Below, piece by piece: positions 1 through 7,995 of a stretch of DNA of 64,000 nucleotides. This DNA comes from Oscillospiraceae bacterium (GTDB taxonomy: Bacteria > Bacillota > Clostridia > Oscillospirales > Acutalibacteraceae): positions 1 through 64,000 of the forward strand of contig SVOQ01000001.1 of assembly GCA_015066345.1 (NCBI GenBank), written 5' to 3'. Position numbers and translations under genes: made by a program. Under the pieces are notes generated by a model that had not been told where the DNA came from, did no database searches, and saw only the letters and a program-made list of their open reading frames with translations. Each line of letters starts with the position of its first letter. The stretch's first letter is position 1.

Positions 1-152
1 GTCATATAACGGTTAGCGGAGAAATTTTTGGTAAGGCAATGGTGCACAGTTTAAAATTTTATTTCACAACTGACCAGTTTGTTTTAAAACAGTTTATTTC
101 TGAATTGCAAAATATGATTAATATGTATCTTAAAAAGTTACAGGAAAAATGA
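1..152 (+). CDS. 3' end of an unidentified gene (partial)
   Basis: An open frame runs from the window edge to a TGA at 150-152 and encodes about 49 residues. It contains VSGEIFGKAMVHSLKFYF followed by TTDQFVLKQFISELQNM, alternating beta-strand and amphipathic helix character, ending in a lysine-rich helix. The wording, a short hydrophobic strand then TDQ then an Ile/Leu-rich helix, faintly recalls WapI-type immunity proteins, but the fragment is too short to call. The stop overlaps the ATG of a 30-residue frame (ATGA at 149-152). Family unknown; only the existence of a coding end is supported. Confidence 0.55.
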   Translation, partial: HITVSGEIFGKAMVHSLKFYFTTDQFVLKQFISELQNMINMYLKKLQEK

Positions 153-241
153 TTGAGTCATATGAATATGATGTTTCTGCATACAGGAAAAATCCACCTG
201 TATTACCTGCACCTCAAATTCACACAAAAATAGCCGACTAA
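149..241 (+). CDS. Possible 30-residue ORF coupled to the preceding gene
   Basis: An ATGA overlap at 149-152 starts a frame of 30 codons ending in a TAA at 239-241 that lies inside the hairpin at 233-249. The peptide is MIESYEYDVSAYRKNPP followed by a Pro-rich tail. The start overlap looks like translational coupling, but AAGTTACAGGAAAA gives only a weak ribosome binding site. It could be a genuine small protein, a truncated downstream gene, or chance. Confidence 0.2.
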   Translation: MIESYEYDVSAYRKNPPVLPAPQIHTKIAD

Positions 242-249
242 CAGTCGGC
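233..249. terminator. Perfect 7-bp hairpin after the partial gene
   Basis: GCCGACT (233-239), AAC loop, AGTCGGC (243-249). On the plus side the flank is ATCTAAATTG with no T-run; on the minus side it is TATTTTTGTG. It separates the partial gene from the next promoter and may act as a terminator, better on the minus strand. Confidence 0.4.
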
Positions 250-301
250 ATCTAAATTGTTCGTAACAGCCAAGAAAAACACTACATAATATAGTATACA
301 G

Positions 302-330
302 TTGCTCTTTTTTTGTAATCGTGATATAAT
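302..330 (+). promoter_or_regulatory. Sigma-A type promoter of the lipoprotein operon
   Basis: TTGCTC at 302-307 and a consensus TATAAT at 325-330 are separated by exactly 17 bases, 20 bases upstream of the ATG at 350. Confidence 0.7.
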
Positions 331-349
331 TACAAAAGGTGGTGTTATT

Positions 350-967
350 ATGAAAAAATTTAGTTTAATAATGGCTTTGATTTTAGTCTGTACGGTGTTA
401 TTCGCATCTTGTTCAGTTAATGAACCGGGCAAAGAGGAAACCTCGACGACTGAAACTTCAACAGAAAAAACTGCTCAAAGCACTACGGAAGTTACCAAAC
501 CCCTTACTCCGGAGCAGAAAAAGGAAGTTGAGCAGGTAGAAAAGCTTGTATACAACCTTGCTATGGCAAAAAACCGAGATGAGATTAAGCCCTGTGTTAT
601 ACAATATACCGACGAGTATGCAGATTATGTTCTCGGCGGTTTCCCCGATGATGACTATATTGTTAAAGCGGAAAGACTCGTTGAGTATAAGGATGCCATT
701 GTCTTTAATATCACTGTTACCTGCGAGTGTGACCCTGAATATATTTATTCGGGAATTCAGTTGTTTTCGTATACCGATGACGGTCAGCTGCTGATAAATC
801 TTGATGATGAAATTGTTGAGGCCTTTGTAAAAGAATTTGCGTGTGAAGCTTGTGGCGGCAAGGGCTATACGGAAAAAAAGGCAGAAACAAGCGGTGGATA
901 TGATGAGCAGATACCCTGCGAGGTTTGTGACGAAGTTGGCTTTGTTTTTGATAAGGTGACAGAATGA
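350..967 (+). CDS. Lipoprotein with C-terminal DnaJ-like CxxC pairs
   Basis: This 205-residue protein starts at ATG 350 behind AAAGGTGGTG; an in-frame ATG at 302 lies inside the promoter and is rejected. Residues 1-21 form a lipoprotein signal ending in the lipobox FASC (Cys21). A Ser/Thr/Glu-rich linker of about 40 residues follows, then an acidic alpha/beta domain. The C-terminus has CEACGGKGY and CEVCDEVGF, two CxxC pairs separated by about 20 residues, similar to one zinc site of the DnaJ cysteine-rich domain. It is therefore probably an exported, membrane-tethered zinc-binding protein. It overlaps the next gene by ATGA (964-967), so the two are translationally coupled. The function of the central domain is not recognised. 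Confidence 0.8.
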   Translation: MKKFSLIMALILVCTVLFASCSVNEPGKEETSTTETSTEKTAQSTTEVTKPLTPEQKKEVEQVEKLVYNLAMAKNRDEIKPCVIQYTDEYADYVLGGFPDDDYIVKAERLVEYKDAIVFNITVTCECDPEYIYSGIQLFSYTDDGQLLINLDDEIVEAFVKEFACEACGGKGYTEKKAETSGGYDEQIPCEVCDEVGFVFDKVTE

Positions 968-1878
968 AAAATAACAGGGTAAAGAAAGTAATTATTTCAA
1001 TAATATCCGTAATATTGGCACTTCTTATTGCCTTTGGCGTAAGCTTTGTGTGGTATTACCCCCACTATAACAGTAACAAAGCTCAGGTTACCGTTGAGGT
1101 AAAAAACAACGGTAACATCAGAATGATGAGTTACAATTTAAGGTGCATAAGTCCTCTTGATTTTGGTAAAAAGAGTTGGTTTTACCGTGCGGATTTAATA
1201 ATTGATGACATTGTAAGTGAAAAACCGGGTATTATCGGTTTTCAGGAAGCCACAAAATGGCATTATGCTTACCTTACCAATGCGTTACAGGGTTATGATT
1301 CGGTTATAACCTACCGTGATGAGGCATTTAACTCCGAAGGTTGCCCGATTTTTTACAACACAACACTCTATACTTTAGTTGACAAAGGCTCTTTCTGGCT
1401 TTCTGAAACTCCCGAGGTTATGAGTAAATCCTGGGGTGCTCAGTTTAATCGGGTCTGCAGTTATGTTATCCTTACGGATAACGCATCCGGCGAAGATTTC
1501 GTTGTTTTTAATACCCACCTTAGCCACGTAAGTGATGAAGCTCGTATTAACGGTATTAAGGTAGTTCTTGATAAAATTTCCGAATTTGGCTCACTTCCCT
1601 CGGTTATTATGGGCGACTTTAACGCTCAGGAGGGTAGCGAAACATATATAAGGGTTACCGAGAATTTTGACGATGCCCGTTATGCTACGGAGAATACGAA
1701 TGATTCCCACACATATCAGGGTTGGGGTGACACCGAGAAATATAAGAGAATAGACTATTTTATGATTTCTAAAACGGGAATTACAGTTAGTGAATATGAT
1801 GTCCTCTCGGGACTTCACGATGGTGTTTATTCAAGCGACCATTGTCCCATTGTATTAGAATTTTCACTTGATAAATAA
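964..1878 (+). CDS. Membrane-anchored endonuclease/exonuclease/phosphatase family protein
   Basis: This 304-residue protein has an N-terminal membrane segment (about residues 8-30, after KKVII) and then an EEP fold. The family hallmarks appear in order: MSYNLR, GFQEA (catalytic Glu), VFNTHLSH, IMGDFNA (catalytic Asp/Asn), KRIDYFMIS and the terminal SDHCPIV (catalytic Asp-His). Family members hydrolyse phosphodiester or phosphomonoester bonds in nucleic acids, sphingomyelin or phosphoinositides; the substrate here cannot be told from sequence. The single membrane anchor places the catalytic domain outside the cytoplasm, beside the upstream lipoprotein to which it is coupled by an ATGA overlap. 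An extracellular nuclease or lipid/sugar phosphatase is equally possible. Confidence 0.85.
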   Translation: MKNNRVKKVIISIISVILALLIAFGVSFVWYYPHYNSNKAQVTVEVKNNGNIRMMSYNLRCISPLDFGKKSWFYRADLIIDDIVSEKPGIIGFQEATKWHYAYLTNALQGYDSVITYRDEAFNSEGCPIFYNTTLYTLVDKGSFWLSETPEVMSKSWGAQFNRVCSYVILTDNASGEDFVVFNTHLSHVSDEARINGIKVVLDKISEFGSLPSVIMGDFNAQEGSETYIRVTENFDDARYATENTNDSHTYQGWGDTEKYKRIDYFMISKTGITVSEYDVLSGLHDGVYSSDHCPIVLEFSLDK

Positions 1879-1889
1879 GGGTGTTTTTG

Positions 1890-3308
1890 TTGGAAAAGGT
1901 TATAGGTTTTTTAGAGAGTGCAACTTCATCGGCTAACGATGTTTTGTATACTTATATTTTGGTTATACTTCTTATTTTGGGCGGTATTTACTTTACCTTC
2001 CGCACAAGATTTGTTCAGTTCAGACTTTTAAAAGAACAAATTCGTTGCGTTACCGAAAAACCATCCGACGGAAAAGGGGTTTCGTCTTTCCAGGCTCTTA
2101 TGGTTTCAACGGCTTCCCGTGTGGGTACGGGTAATATTATCGGGGTTTCAACCGCCTTGTGTCTTGGTGGCTTCGGTTCAGTTTTCTGGATGTGGCTTAT
2201 TGCCATTATCGGTAGTGCATCCGCTTTTGTGGAAAGCACCCTTGCCCAGATTTATAAAAAGAAAGGTCCCGACGGAAGCTACGGCGGACCTGCATATTAC
2301 ATACAAACCGCGTTAAAATGTAAACCTCTTGCGATAATCTTTTCTGTATTCCTTATACTTACATACGGTTTCGGGTTCAATATGTTGGCGTCATATAATT
2401 TACAGTCAACTTTTTCGACCTACGGTTTTTATGATGAAAAAATCACCCCTTGGATAATCGGTCTGATTTTAGCCGTTATTGTGGGCTATTGCTTAATGGG
2501 TGGCGGTTCAAGAGTAGTAAAGATTACAAGTTTTCTCGTTCCTATTATGGGCGTCGCATATATTCTCGTGGCGGTGCTTATTGTAGTTTTGAACTTTAAG
2601 TTGTTACCCGATGTATTCCGTACTATTTTCACCGAGGCTTTTGATATTAAGGCGATTTTTGGCGGTTTTAGTGGCTCGTGCGTTATGTTTGGTATAAAAC
2701 GAGGACTTTTCAGTAATGAGGCGGGTGTTGGTTCTGCTCCCAATGCGTCTGCATCTGCCGAGGTCAGCCATCCGGCTAAACAGGGACTTGTACAAGTTTT
2801 ATCAGTTTTTATTGATACTATCCTTGTTTGTAGTGCTACGGCGTTTATGTGCATGTGTTCGGGTGTTGAACCTACAAAAGAGATTTCGGGTGCACCTTAT
2901 GTACAGTTGGCGTTAAGCAGTACTTTAGGTAAATTCGGACCAATATTTATTACCGTGGCAATGATTTTATTCGCCTTTACTACATTGCTCGGTAACCTCT
3001 ATTATGTGGACAAATGCATAATATTTATAATGGGTAAAATCCCAAGCAAAAAATTTATGCGTGTTTATTATATTATCGCATCTTTAGTAATTTTTGTTGG
3101 TGCGGGTCTTAGTGCAGATTTACTGTGGAATATAGCGGATATTACAATGGGCGGTATGACAATAATCAATATGCCCGTAATACTGTTTTTAGGTAAATAC
3201 GCTTTCAGAGCCTTGAAGGATTACGACAAACAACGAAAGCAGGGCAAAACCCCCGTTTTCAAAGCTAAAAATATCGGACTTCCACATGATGTGGATTATT
3301 GGAAATAA
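1890..3308 (+). CDS. Alanine/glycine:cation symporter (AGCS family)
   Basis: This 472-residue integral membrane protein of the AGCS family carries out Na+ (or H+)-coupled uptake of alanine or glycine. Signature blocks are present: FRTRFVQFR near the N-terminus, SFQALMVSTASRVGTGN, FWMWLIAIIGSASAFVES, GGPAYYI, and FSNEAGVGSAPNA. About 10-11 hydrophobic segments are visible. No ATG lies near the start. TTG 1890 is 8 bases from AAGGG (1877-1881) and is preferred; GTG 1881 and TTG 1887 are in frame but sit against or too close to the ribosome binding site. It is the third gene of the operon starting at 350, 11 bases after the EEP gene, and is closed by the hairpin at 3312-3344. Confidence 0.9.
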   Translation: MEKVIGFLESATSSANDVLYTYILVILLILGGIYFTFRTRFVQFRLLKEQIRCVTEKPSDGKGVSSFQALMVSTASRVGTGNIIGVSTALCLGGFGSVFWMWLIAIIGSASAFVESTLAQIYKKKGPDGSYGGPAYYIQTALKCKPLAIIFSVFLILTYGFGFNMLASYNLQSTFSTYGFYDEKITPWIIGLILAVIVGYCLMGGGSRVVKITSFLVPIMGVAYILVAVLIVVLNFKLLPDVFRTIFTEAFDIKAIFGGFSGSCVMFGIKRGLFSNEAGVGSAPNASASAEVSHPAKQGLVQVLSVFIDTILVCSATAFMCMCSGVEPTKEISGAPYVQLALSSTLGKFGPIFITVAMILFAFTTLLGNLYYVDKCIIFIMGKIPSKKFMRVYYIIASLVIFVGAGLSADLLWNIADITMGGMTIINMPVILFLGKYAFRALKDYDKQRKQGKTPVFKAKNIGLPHDVDYWK

Positions 3309-3311
3309 GTA

Positions 3312-3344
3312 AACAGGACTTTGGTTTTTTGCCAAAGTCCTGTT
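3312..3344 (+). terminator. Bidirectional intrinsic terminator, copy 1 of a duplicated hairpin
   Basis: AACAGGACTTTGG (3312-3324) pairs with CCAAAGTCCTGTT (3332-3344), with a T-rich loop and TTTTTATG downstream. It lies between the convergent symporter and kinase genes. An almost identical hairpin recurs at 6416-6446 in the same orientation. Confidence 0.85.
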
Positions 3345-3359
3345 TTTATGTTTGGAGAA

Positions 3360-4082
3360 TTATACTCTTTTCAGATCTGCAATGAGTTTTTCAACGGTCT
3401 GATACCTGTTATAAAGCCCGGTTTCGGTGCATTTTTTAATGATTTTTCCTAACTTCCCGCTAGGGGTTTTTATAATCGGGTGACAGTTAACCGTCATCTC
3501 ATTAAGTAAAACACCGATTGCATAAATGTCAGTTGGTGGGATGGATTGATGTAAACCGAACTGCTCGGGTGCAGCATAACCCACTGTTCCGAGGTTTACT
3601 GTGTCACTTGCATCTTTATCGGTTACCAGACGTGCTGCCTGTAGGTCTATAAGAACCGCCTTGTTTTCAGGTGTAATTACAATGTTTTCGGGTTTTATGT
3701 CTCTATGAATTATCTGCTTTGAATGTAAAAGCTTTAAAGCCTCACATACCTGTAGGGCGTATTTAACGGCTTGTTTTGTACTTATTGTTGTGTCTTTAAG
3801 TATATCTGCAAGAGAGTTGCCTTCCACAAAGCTTTCTAATATCAACAGATATTCGTCGCAAGAGCAAACCTCATATATCATTGGTAAATTAGGGTGGGAG
3901 TATCCGCGTAACCGTCTGAAAATATGGTCATTTCTGTTTTTTGATTTAATAAAAACTAATTTTTTACCGTTACTTACATTTCTGAACAGTTCAATGTGTG
4001 AATGCTCGGCATCTTTAAAAACCACAACCGAATCAAATTCTTTTTCGAGTGTTTCAAGAATAAATTGTTCATATGTGTTCAT
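3360..4082 (-). CDS. Minimal serine/threonine protein kinase with DFG replaced by DLQ
   Basis: This 240-residue protein is a bare Hanks-type kinase domain with no membrane or sensor region. Visible motifs are the beta-3 lysine context VFIKSK (Lys46), the catalytic loop HRDIKPEN (126-133), and the activation/APE region GTVGYAAPEQ (165-174). The magnesium-binding DFG is replaced by DLQ (146-148, in LIDLQAAR), and the glycine-rich loop is poorly conserved. Many clostridial kinases have DFD here, so activity is plausible but not assured. The ATG overlaps the stop of the upstream helix-turn-helix gene by 4 bases (4079-4082), so the pair is translationally coupled. Its likely partners are the HTH protein and the zinc-ribbon/LRR membrane protein. 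No phosphatase gene is nearby. Confidence 0.85.
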   Translation of the reverse strand: MNTYEQFILETLEKEFDSVVVFKDAEHSHIELFRNVSNGKKLVFIKSKNRNDHIFRRLRGYSHPNLPMIYEVCSCDEYLLILESFVEGNSLADILKDTTISTKQAVKYALQVCEALKLLHSKQIIHRDIKPENIVITPENKAVLIDLQAARLVTDKDASDTVNLGTVGYAAPEQFGLHQSIPPTDIYAIGVLLNEMTVNCHPIIKTPSGKLGKIIKKCTETGLYNRYQTVEKLIADLKRV

Positions 4083-4528
4083 CGGTTTTTGAATCCCTTT
4101 TCGTTATGATCTTCAAGCATTTCTTCGAGATTGTAGAGGTTGAAGTTGTGGTTAAGAGCATAAATTACAATACTGTCACGTTTTACTTTAGGATAAAGAG
4201 GTGCCCAGTTATATAGTTTTAATGCCCGCTGACAATCCTCAAGAGGGAGCTTCATAGCAATAAAAATTTTAATTATGGTATCGCGTGAGGGGTAATTGTT
4301 ACCGCCGATGACGCTGTAAAAATATGTATAAGCAATATCCGCCTTATTGATGATATCAACCTTTGACATACCGCTTTTTTCGATTACTTCAGCCCAGTAT
4401 TCCTTTAAGTCGTTACAAACGAAGCTGTCCTGATTCTCAGCTAAATATTTGTCGTAGCTTATATTTTTCATATTTAATAATTCGAATAATTCTTCTGTTC
4501 TTTTATATTTCACGTTTTTTCTCCTCAA
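4079..4528 (-). CDS. Helix-turn-helix protein paired with the kinase
   Basis: This 149-residue protein has a helical N-terminus (to about residue 50) and then a lambda-repressor-like region containing SKVDIINKADIAYTYFYSV and a second recognition-like helix PSRDTIIKIFIAMKLP. It continues with QRALKLYNWAPLYPKVKRD, a pattern seen in clostridial XRE-like proteins encoded next to Ser/Thr kinases. It is soluble, with no signal peptide. It starts 9 bases after the LRR gene ends and shares ATGA with the kinase. DNA binding is inferred from the fold; whether it is a kinase substrate or adaptor is unknown. Confidence 0.7.
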   Translation of the reverse strand: MRRKNVKYKRTEELFELLNMKNISYDKYLAENQDSFVCNDLKEYWAEVIEKSGMSKVDIINKADIAYTYFYSVIGGNNYPSRDTIIKIFIAMKLPLEDCQRALKLYNWAPLYPKVKRDSIVIYALNHNFNLYNLEEMLEDHNEKGFKNR

Positions 4529-4537
4529 GTAAAAATA

Positions 4538-6187
4538 TTAAAAATCTTTTACAATCAATTCGCCCGTAAAGGTTTTAGCTATTTTGTCGTATTGGGGATG
4601 GTCGGGTGCAATGTATATCTTTTTAAGATTAGGGTAACAGGTGTTGTACATATATTTTGAATCCGGATGCTCCAAATAGGCACCGACAGGTAACCACAGC
4701 TCTTCTAAATAAGGATTTGTTATGAGTGTGGAGCTTTTGCTGATACTTAAATAACACCCCTCAGGCAATTTGAAGACCTTATCGGGTTTACAGTGAGGGT
4801 AAATGCTTTTATAGATTTGGTCGGAAGGTATCCACTTATAGAATAATACACCGTCGTGAGAGAAAACGGTGGGGTGACCATCTTCAACATTAATTTCTAT
4901 TAGTGAGTCACTGTAGTCCCAGGAAGATGTCTGGATATTTGAAACATTCTTATGTATATTCAATACTTTTAAATTTTCTATCTCGCCGAGGTTGGTTGAA
5001 TTATCGATTTTAGTGCACCAGTCGGGGAAGGTAAGAGTTGTATATGAGGGGTGATCCGTAAACCAGTAGAAGGTGGAGCCTTTGTAATAGGCACCGTCTG
5101 TCAATTTATTGTTTGTTGAGCCGTCTTTACCTATATATGTAATGGGGCATTTATATGCGAAGTCACCGTTCATATGAACACCCTTGTTGTTGGTAACAAT
5201 TTTTGTTAGTGAGGATAAGTTGTTGAAGGCGTGACCATACAGGCTGACCGTGGTTGTGTTACTGTCATCAAAATGGATTTCCCTGATTTTAGAATTATTG
5301 ATAAAGCAATCGGTATATATTGCACCTACTATTTTGCCGTCAACGGTGCAGGGGATGGTAACAATACTTGCGTTACCTATGTACTTTGTCAGACGGATGC
5401 TGTTGCCTGAGGCAGATGGGTTTTTGGGGTAAAGAGCTTCATATTCAAAATAATAGCTGCCGTTTTGGGTTGTGGTGACTGCGGTGGTACCAACGGTTGT
5501 TGCGGTGGTTTGAGTAGCCTTTTCGGTAGTCGTTACAGGCTTTGAGGTTGATGAGGGAGACGTGGTAACGGGTGTTGTAGCATGCTCCTCAGCGGTGGTC
5601 TGCTTGTTTTCGGTGGTTTCATCCTTGTCACCGAAAATTGAGTCTGCAATCTGGTCAAAAAAGCCCTTTTTTTCGGTTGTTTCGGTGGTTTTGCCATCGG
5701 TTGTTTTATCGTTTTTTGATTGAGAGTTATTTTTTGTTTCAGAATTAAAAATTTTATCAAAAAAGCCTTTCTTTTCGGTGGTTTCAGGCGGGAGTGTTAC
5801 GGTTTTTGTAACCTCCACTATTTGAAAAACATCTTCACCGTTTTCGTCTGTAACGGCTTCACCGTTTTCCTGTGTTACGGGAATTGTTTGAGTTTCGGTA
5901 ATTATGGTGGTTTGTGGGTCTTGTACAACAGGCTCGGAAGAATTTGCATTTTTTAACGCTACAATACAAATACCCATAACAATTAAAAACAGAGCTAAAG
6001 AAGCGAAAGCGGTTAAAGAACGCTTTAATACACGTTTAGTGAATTTAGACTTAAAGTTCGCCAAAAATATTACGAAAGGTTTTTTCTTTTGCGGAATATC
6101 CGGATGCTCAAAAGAATAAAAACAGCTTAAACAAAAATTCGATTCCTCCGGTAGTTCTCTTCCGCAACCGGGGCATTTTTTAGTCAT
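4538..6187 (-). CDS. Zinc-ribbon, single-pass membrane protein with BspA-like LRR ectodomain
   Basis: This 549-residue protein starts at ATG 6187 behind GGAGGAC; an upstream in-frame ATG at 6313 lies before the promoter and is rejected. Residues 5-22 form a cytoplasmic CPGC...CLSC zinc ribbon, and about 56-78 are a membrane helix. A long Thr/Glu-rich extracellular linker follows, carrying two copies of TEKKGFFD that are followed by similar FNSE and ADSIFGD segments. From about residue 230 there is a beta-rich domain with BspA/LRR_5-type strand-turn repeats (for example IREIHFDDSN, LKVLNIHKN, LEELWLP, LKKIYIAPD). The topology suggests an exposed recognition or adhesion domain. It is the first gene of the cassette with the HTH and kinase genes, so it is a plausible sensor for them; that link is inference. 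Confidence 0.8.
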   Translation of the reverse strand: MTKKCPGCGRELPEESNFCLSCFYSFEHPDIPQKKKPFVIFLANFKSKFTKRVLKRSLTAFASLALFLIVMGICIVALKNANSSEPVVQDPQTTIITETQTIPVTQENGEAVTDENGEDVFQIVEVTKTVTLPPETTEKKGFFDKIFNSETKNNSQSKNDKTTDGKTTETTEKKGFFDQIADSIFGDKDETTENKQTTAEEHATTPVTTSPSSTSKPVTTTEKATQTTATTVGTTAVTTTQNGSYYFEYEALYPKNPSASGNSIRLTKYIGNASIVTIPCTVDGKIVGAIYTDCFINNSKIREIHFDDSNTTTVSLYGHAFNNLSSLTKIVTNNKGVHMNGDFAYKCPITYIGKDGSTNNKLTDGAYYKGSTFYWFTDHPSYTTLTFPDWCTKIDNSTNLGEIENLKVLNIHKNVSNIQTSSWDYSDSLIEINVEDGHPTVFSHDGVLFYKWIPSDQIYKSIYPHCKPDKVFKLPEGCYLSISKSSTLITNPYLEELWLPVGAYLEHPDSKYMYNTCYPNLKKIYIAPDHPQYDKIAKTFTGELIVKDF

Positions 6188-6221
6188 AGATTTGTCCTCC
6201 CGCAAAGTACTATCAAAATTT

Positions 6222-6250
6222 AAAATAAAGGATTTTTCGACGGTTGTCAA
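6222..6250 (-). promoter_or_regulatory. Promoter of the LRR-HTH-kinase operon
   Basis: On the minus strand, TTGACA (6250-6245) and TATTTT (6227-6222) are spaced by 17 bases, 35 bases upstream of the ATG at 6187. Confidence 0.6.
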
Positions 6251-6415
6251 GCGAATTCGACAAAATGATAACAGGTAAAATTTCAGCTTAAAAAAATCGT
6301 CGAAATTTCGCAAAAAACACCGAAAAGTTCGGTATTACAGAATAGATTTTCTCTTTTGAATGTGGTTTAATTAACTATATATATACTTTTACGTTTTTTG
6401 TTGATTTAATCGAAG

Positions 6416-6449
6416 ACAGGACTTTGGTTTTTAGCCAAAGTCCTGTTTT
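6416..6449. terminator. Second copy of the duplicated terminator hairpin
   Basis: ACAGGACTTTGG (6416-6427) pairs with CCAAAGTCCTGT (6435-6446), then TTTTAATATG on the plus side. It sits just downstream of the minus-strand glycosidase gene. The T-run is on the plus side, where no gene now points at it, which fits its being a displaced copy of the 3312 hairpin. Confidence 0.7.
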
Positions 6450-6460
6450 AATATGTAGTT

Positions 6461-7990
6461 TTATTTTGTGATTGTTTTAGTTTGTTTACCGTTATCCCAT
6501 ATAATTTCAACCGTTACGGGAATATTTGATTCAATGGTGATAACGGGTTCATCTTCGGTGTTTTCACGTGCTTCACAAATAAGTGTAAGCTCACCCTTTG
6601 TGCCGAAGGGGTATTTTTCAATACCGTGTTTTTCCGTAAGGTTTACGTGCCAAGTGATTTTATTCTCTTTTGCATCGGGCTTAATACCAAAAACATATTC
6701 AAACATAATTGATATGGGTGAAAGTCCCGTCCAACCAACGAAATTAGGTTGAGAAGAACTACCTCTGAGTGCCTTGCCGTCAACTAATTCGGGAGCATAG
6801 TTTTCAAAAAGAGTGTCAGTGTCTTTGAAAACCTCAACAACTGCGTCAAGGTGCGAACAAGCAATTTCGTAGGACATATCGAACTTACCGTAAGCATCAA
6901 GACCCTTTAAAACCATATAGTTGGTGGGAGCCCATACTGAACCGCACCAATAACCGCCACGGGGGTTGTATTCTTCGTGGTCCTTTGAAAGGGTTGGTAC
7001 ACGGTGTTCTGTTTTAAATTCATTTTCGTTATTAAGGTGGGCGATAAAGTCTTCTGCACGGTTTTCAGGTACGCATTTTGCGAGAAGTGACCAGAAAGCA
7101 CCTATATGTTTAACACCGTTAAATGTGTCATCGTTTTTAAGGTCATAATAAAACTTGGTTTCTTCATCCCAGAGTTTTTCATTTATAACTTTATAAAGAT
7201 GGTCTCTTTCTGCCGTAAGGTCAGCTACAAATTCATTTCTGCCTAAAACCTCGGACATTTTTAAAAGGATGTTACAGGCGTTAAGCTCCTGCATACAAGC
7301 ATCGACCCATATCATATGACCGTGACTGTAACAAACGTGGTATTTTTCATCAAGTCTGGGGCAGTTATCCATTCCGCAACCGTATCCTGAAGAAAAATAT
7401 GTGCCGTCACGCCAGGTGAAATGCTCCTGCATCCATTGGTGGTAAGCAATAAGGCAGGGGTAAACCCTTGCGAGTCTTTCCTTGTCACCGAAGTTAAGGA
7501 AGTAATCCCATTCGCACCAAGCCATAACCTCGGGACCTGTTGATGAGGGGTCGTGACGGGGGAAAATGTCTTTACCGTCCTCCTCATCAATCTGACGGCA
7601 GATAAAACCGTCAACGTGCTGATGGGCATAAAAGTTATCAAAAGTTTCCTGGAACTTAAAAATTCTGTCGGCATATTTTCCGAACATAAGCATAAAAGCT
7701 GAATCCCACATAAAAAGACAAGCACTGAAAGCCGCATCAATGTAACGGCTTACAAAACCGTTTTCCTTTGTGGGCATACCAAGGTTACCGAAGGCGATTT
7801 CCCAAGCCTTCCAGTAGCAGTCAAGGTAATCCGTGTGATTATCCCACAAGGGTTGGGGGAGTTTGTTTTTTATATCTTCAAATTTAGGAATGGGGGTCAT
7901 ATCGGGTTCGGCACCGATAAAGGAATTTTCCTCCATTAAATCTTTGTCATCATATGTGATTTCAGTATTTTGTCTGAATATACCTGCCAT
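6461..7990 (-). CDS. MGH1-like (alpha/alpha)6-barrel glycoside hydrolase
   Basis: This 509-residue cytoplasmic protein has no signal peptide. Its aromatic-rich motifs are typical of GH63/GH37-related mannosylglycerate-hydrolase-like enzymes: LWDNHTDYLDCYWKAWE, FMWDSAFM, DPSSTGPEVMAWCEW, and NPRGGYWCGSVWAPTNYMV. Such enzymes are inverting exo-glycosidases, usually using an Asp acid and Glu base; individual residues cannot be assigned safely here. The C-terminal 80 residues look like the beta-sandwich cap. It lies 5 bases after uxaC in the same operon, so its product is probably a uronic acid or a disaccharide containing one. That substrate is inferred from context only. Confidence 0.75.
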   Translation of the reverse strand: MAGIFRQNTEITYDDKDLMEENSFIGAEPDMTPIPKFEDIKNKLPQPLWDNHTDYLDCYWKAWEIAFGNLGMPTKENGFVSRYIDAAFSACLFMWDSAFMLMFGKYADRIFKFQETFDNFYAHQHVDGFICRQIDEEDGKDIFPRHDPSSTGPEVMAWCEWDYFLNFGDKERLARVYPCLIAYHQWMQEHFTWRDGTYFSSGYGCGMDNCPRLDEKYHVCYSHGHMIWVDACMQELNACNILLKMSEVLGRNEFVADLTAERDHLYKVINEKLWDEETKFYYDLKNDDTFNGVKHIGAFWSLLAKCVPENRAEDFIAHLNNENEFKTEHRVPTLSKDHEEYNPRGGYWCGSVWAPTNYMVLKGLDAYGKFDMSYEIACSHLDAVVEVFKDTDTLFENYAPELVDGKALRGSSSQPNFVGWTGLSPISIMFEYVFGIKPDAKENKITWHVNLTEKHGIEKYPFGTKGELTLICEARENTEDEPVITIESNIPVTVEIIWDNGKQTKTITK

Positions 7991-7995
7991 AATGT

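Noticed and set aside
1881-1889. GTG 1881 as start of the AGCS symporter
   Set aside because: The AAGGG ribosome binding site overlaps this codon; TTG 1890 has proper spacing.
2486-2854. 122-residue minus-strand ORF inside the symporter gene
   Set aside because: It is antisense to strongly conserved AGCS motifs and its composition is that of a shadow frame.
7312-7740. 142-residue minus-strand ORF in another frame of the glycosidase gene
   Set aside because: It overlaps the conserved glycosidase core in a different frame and shows no family features.
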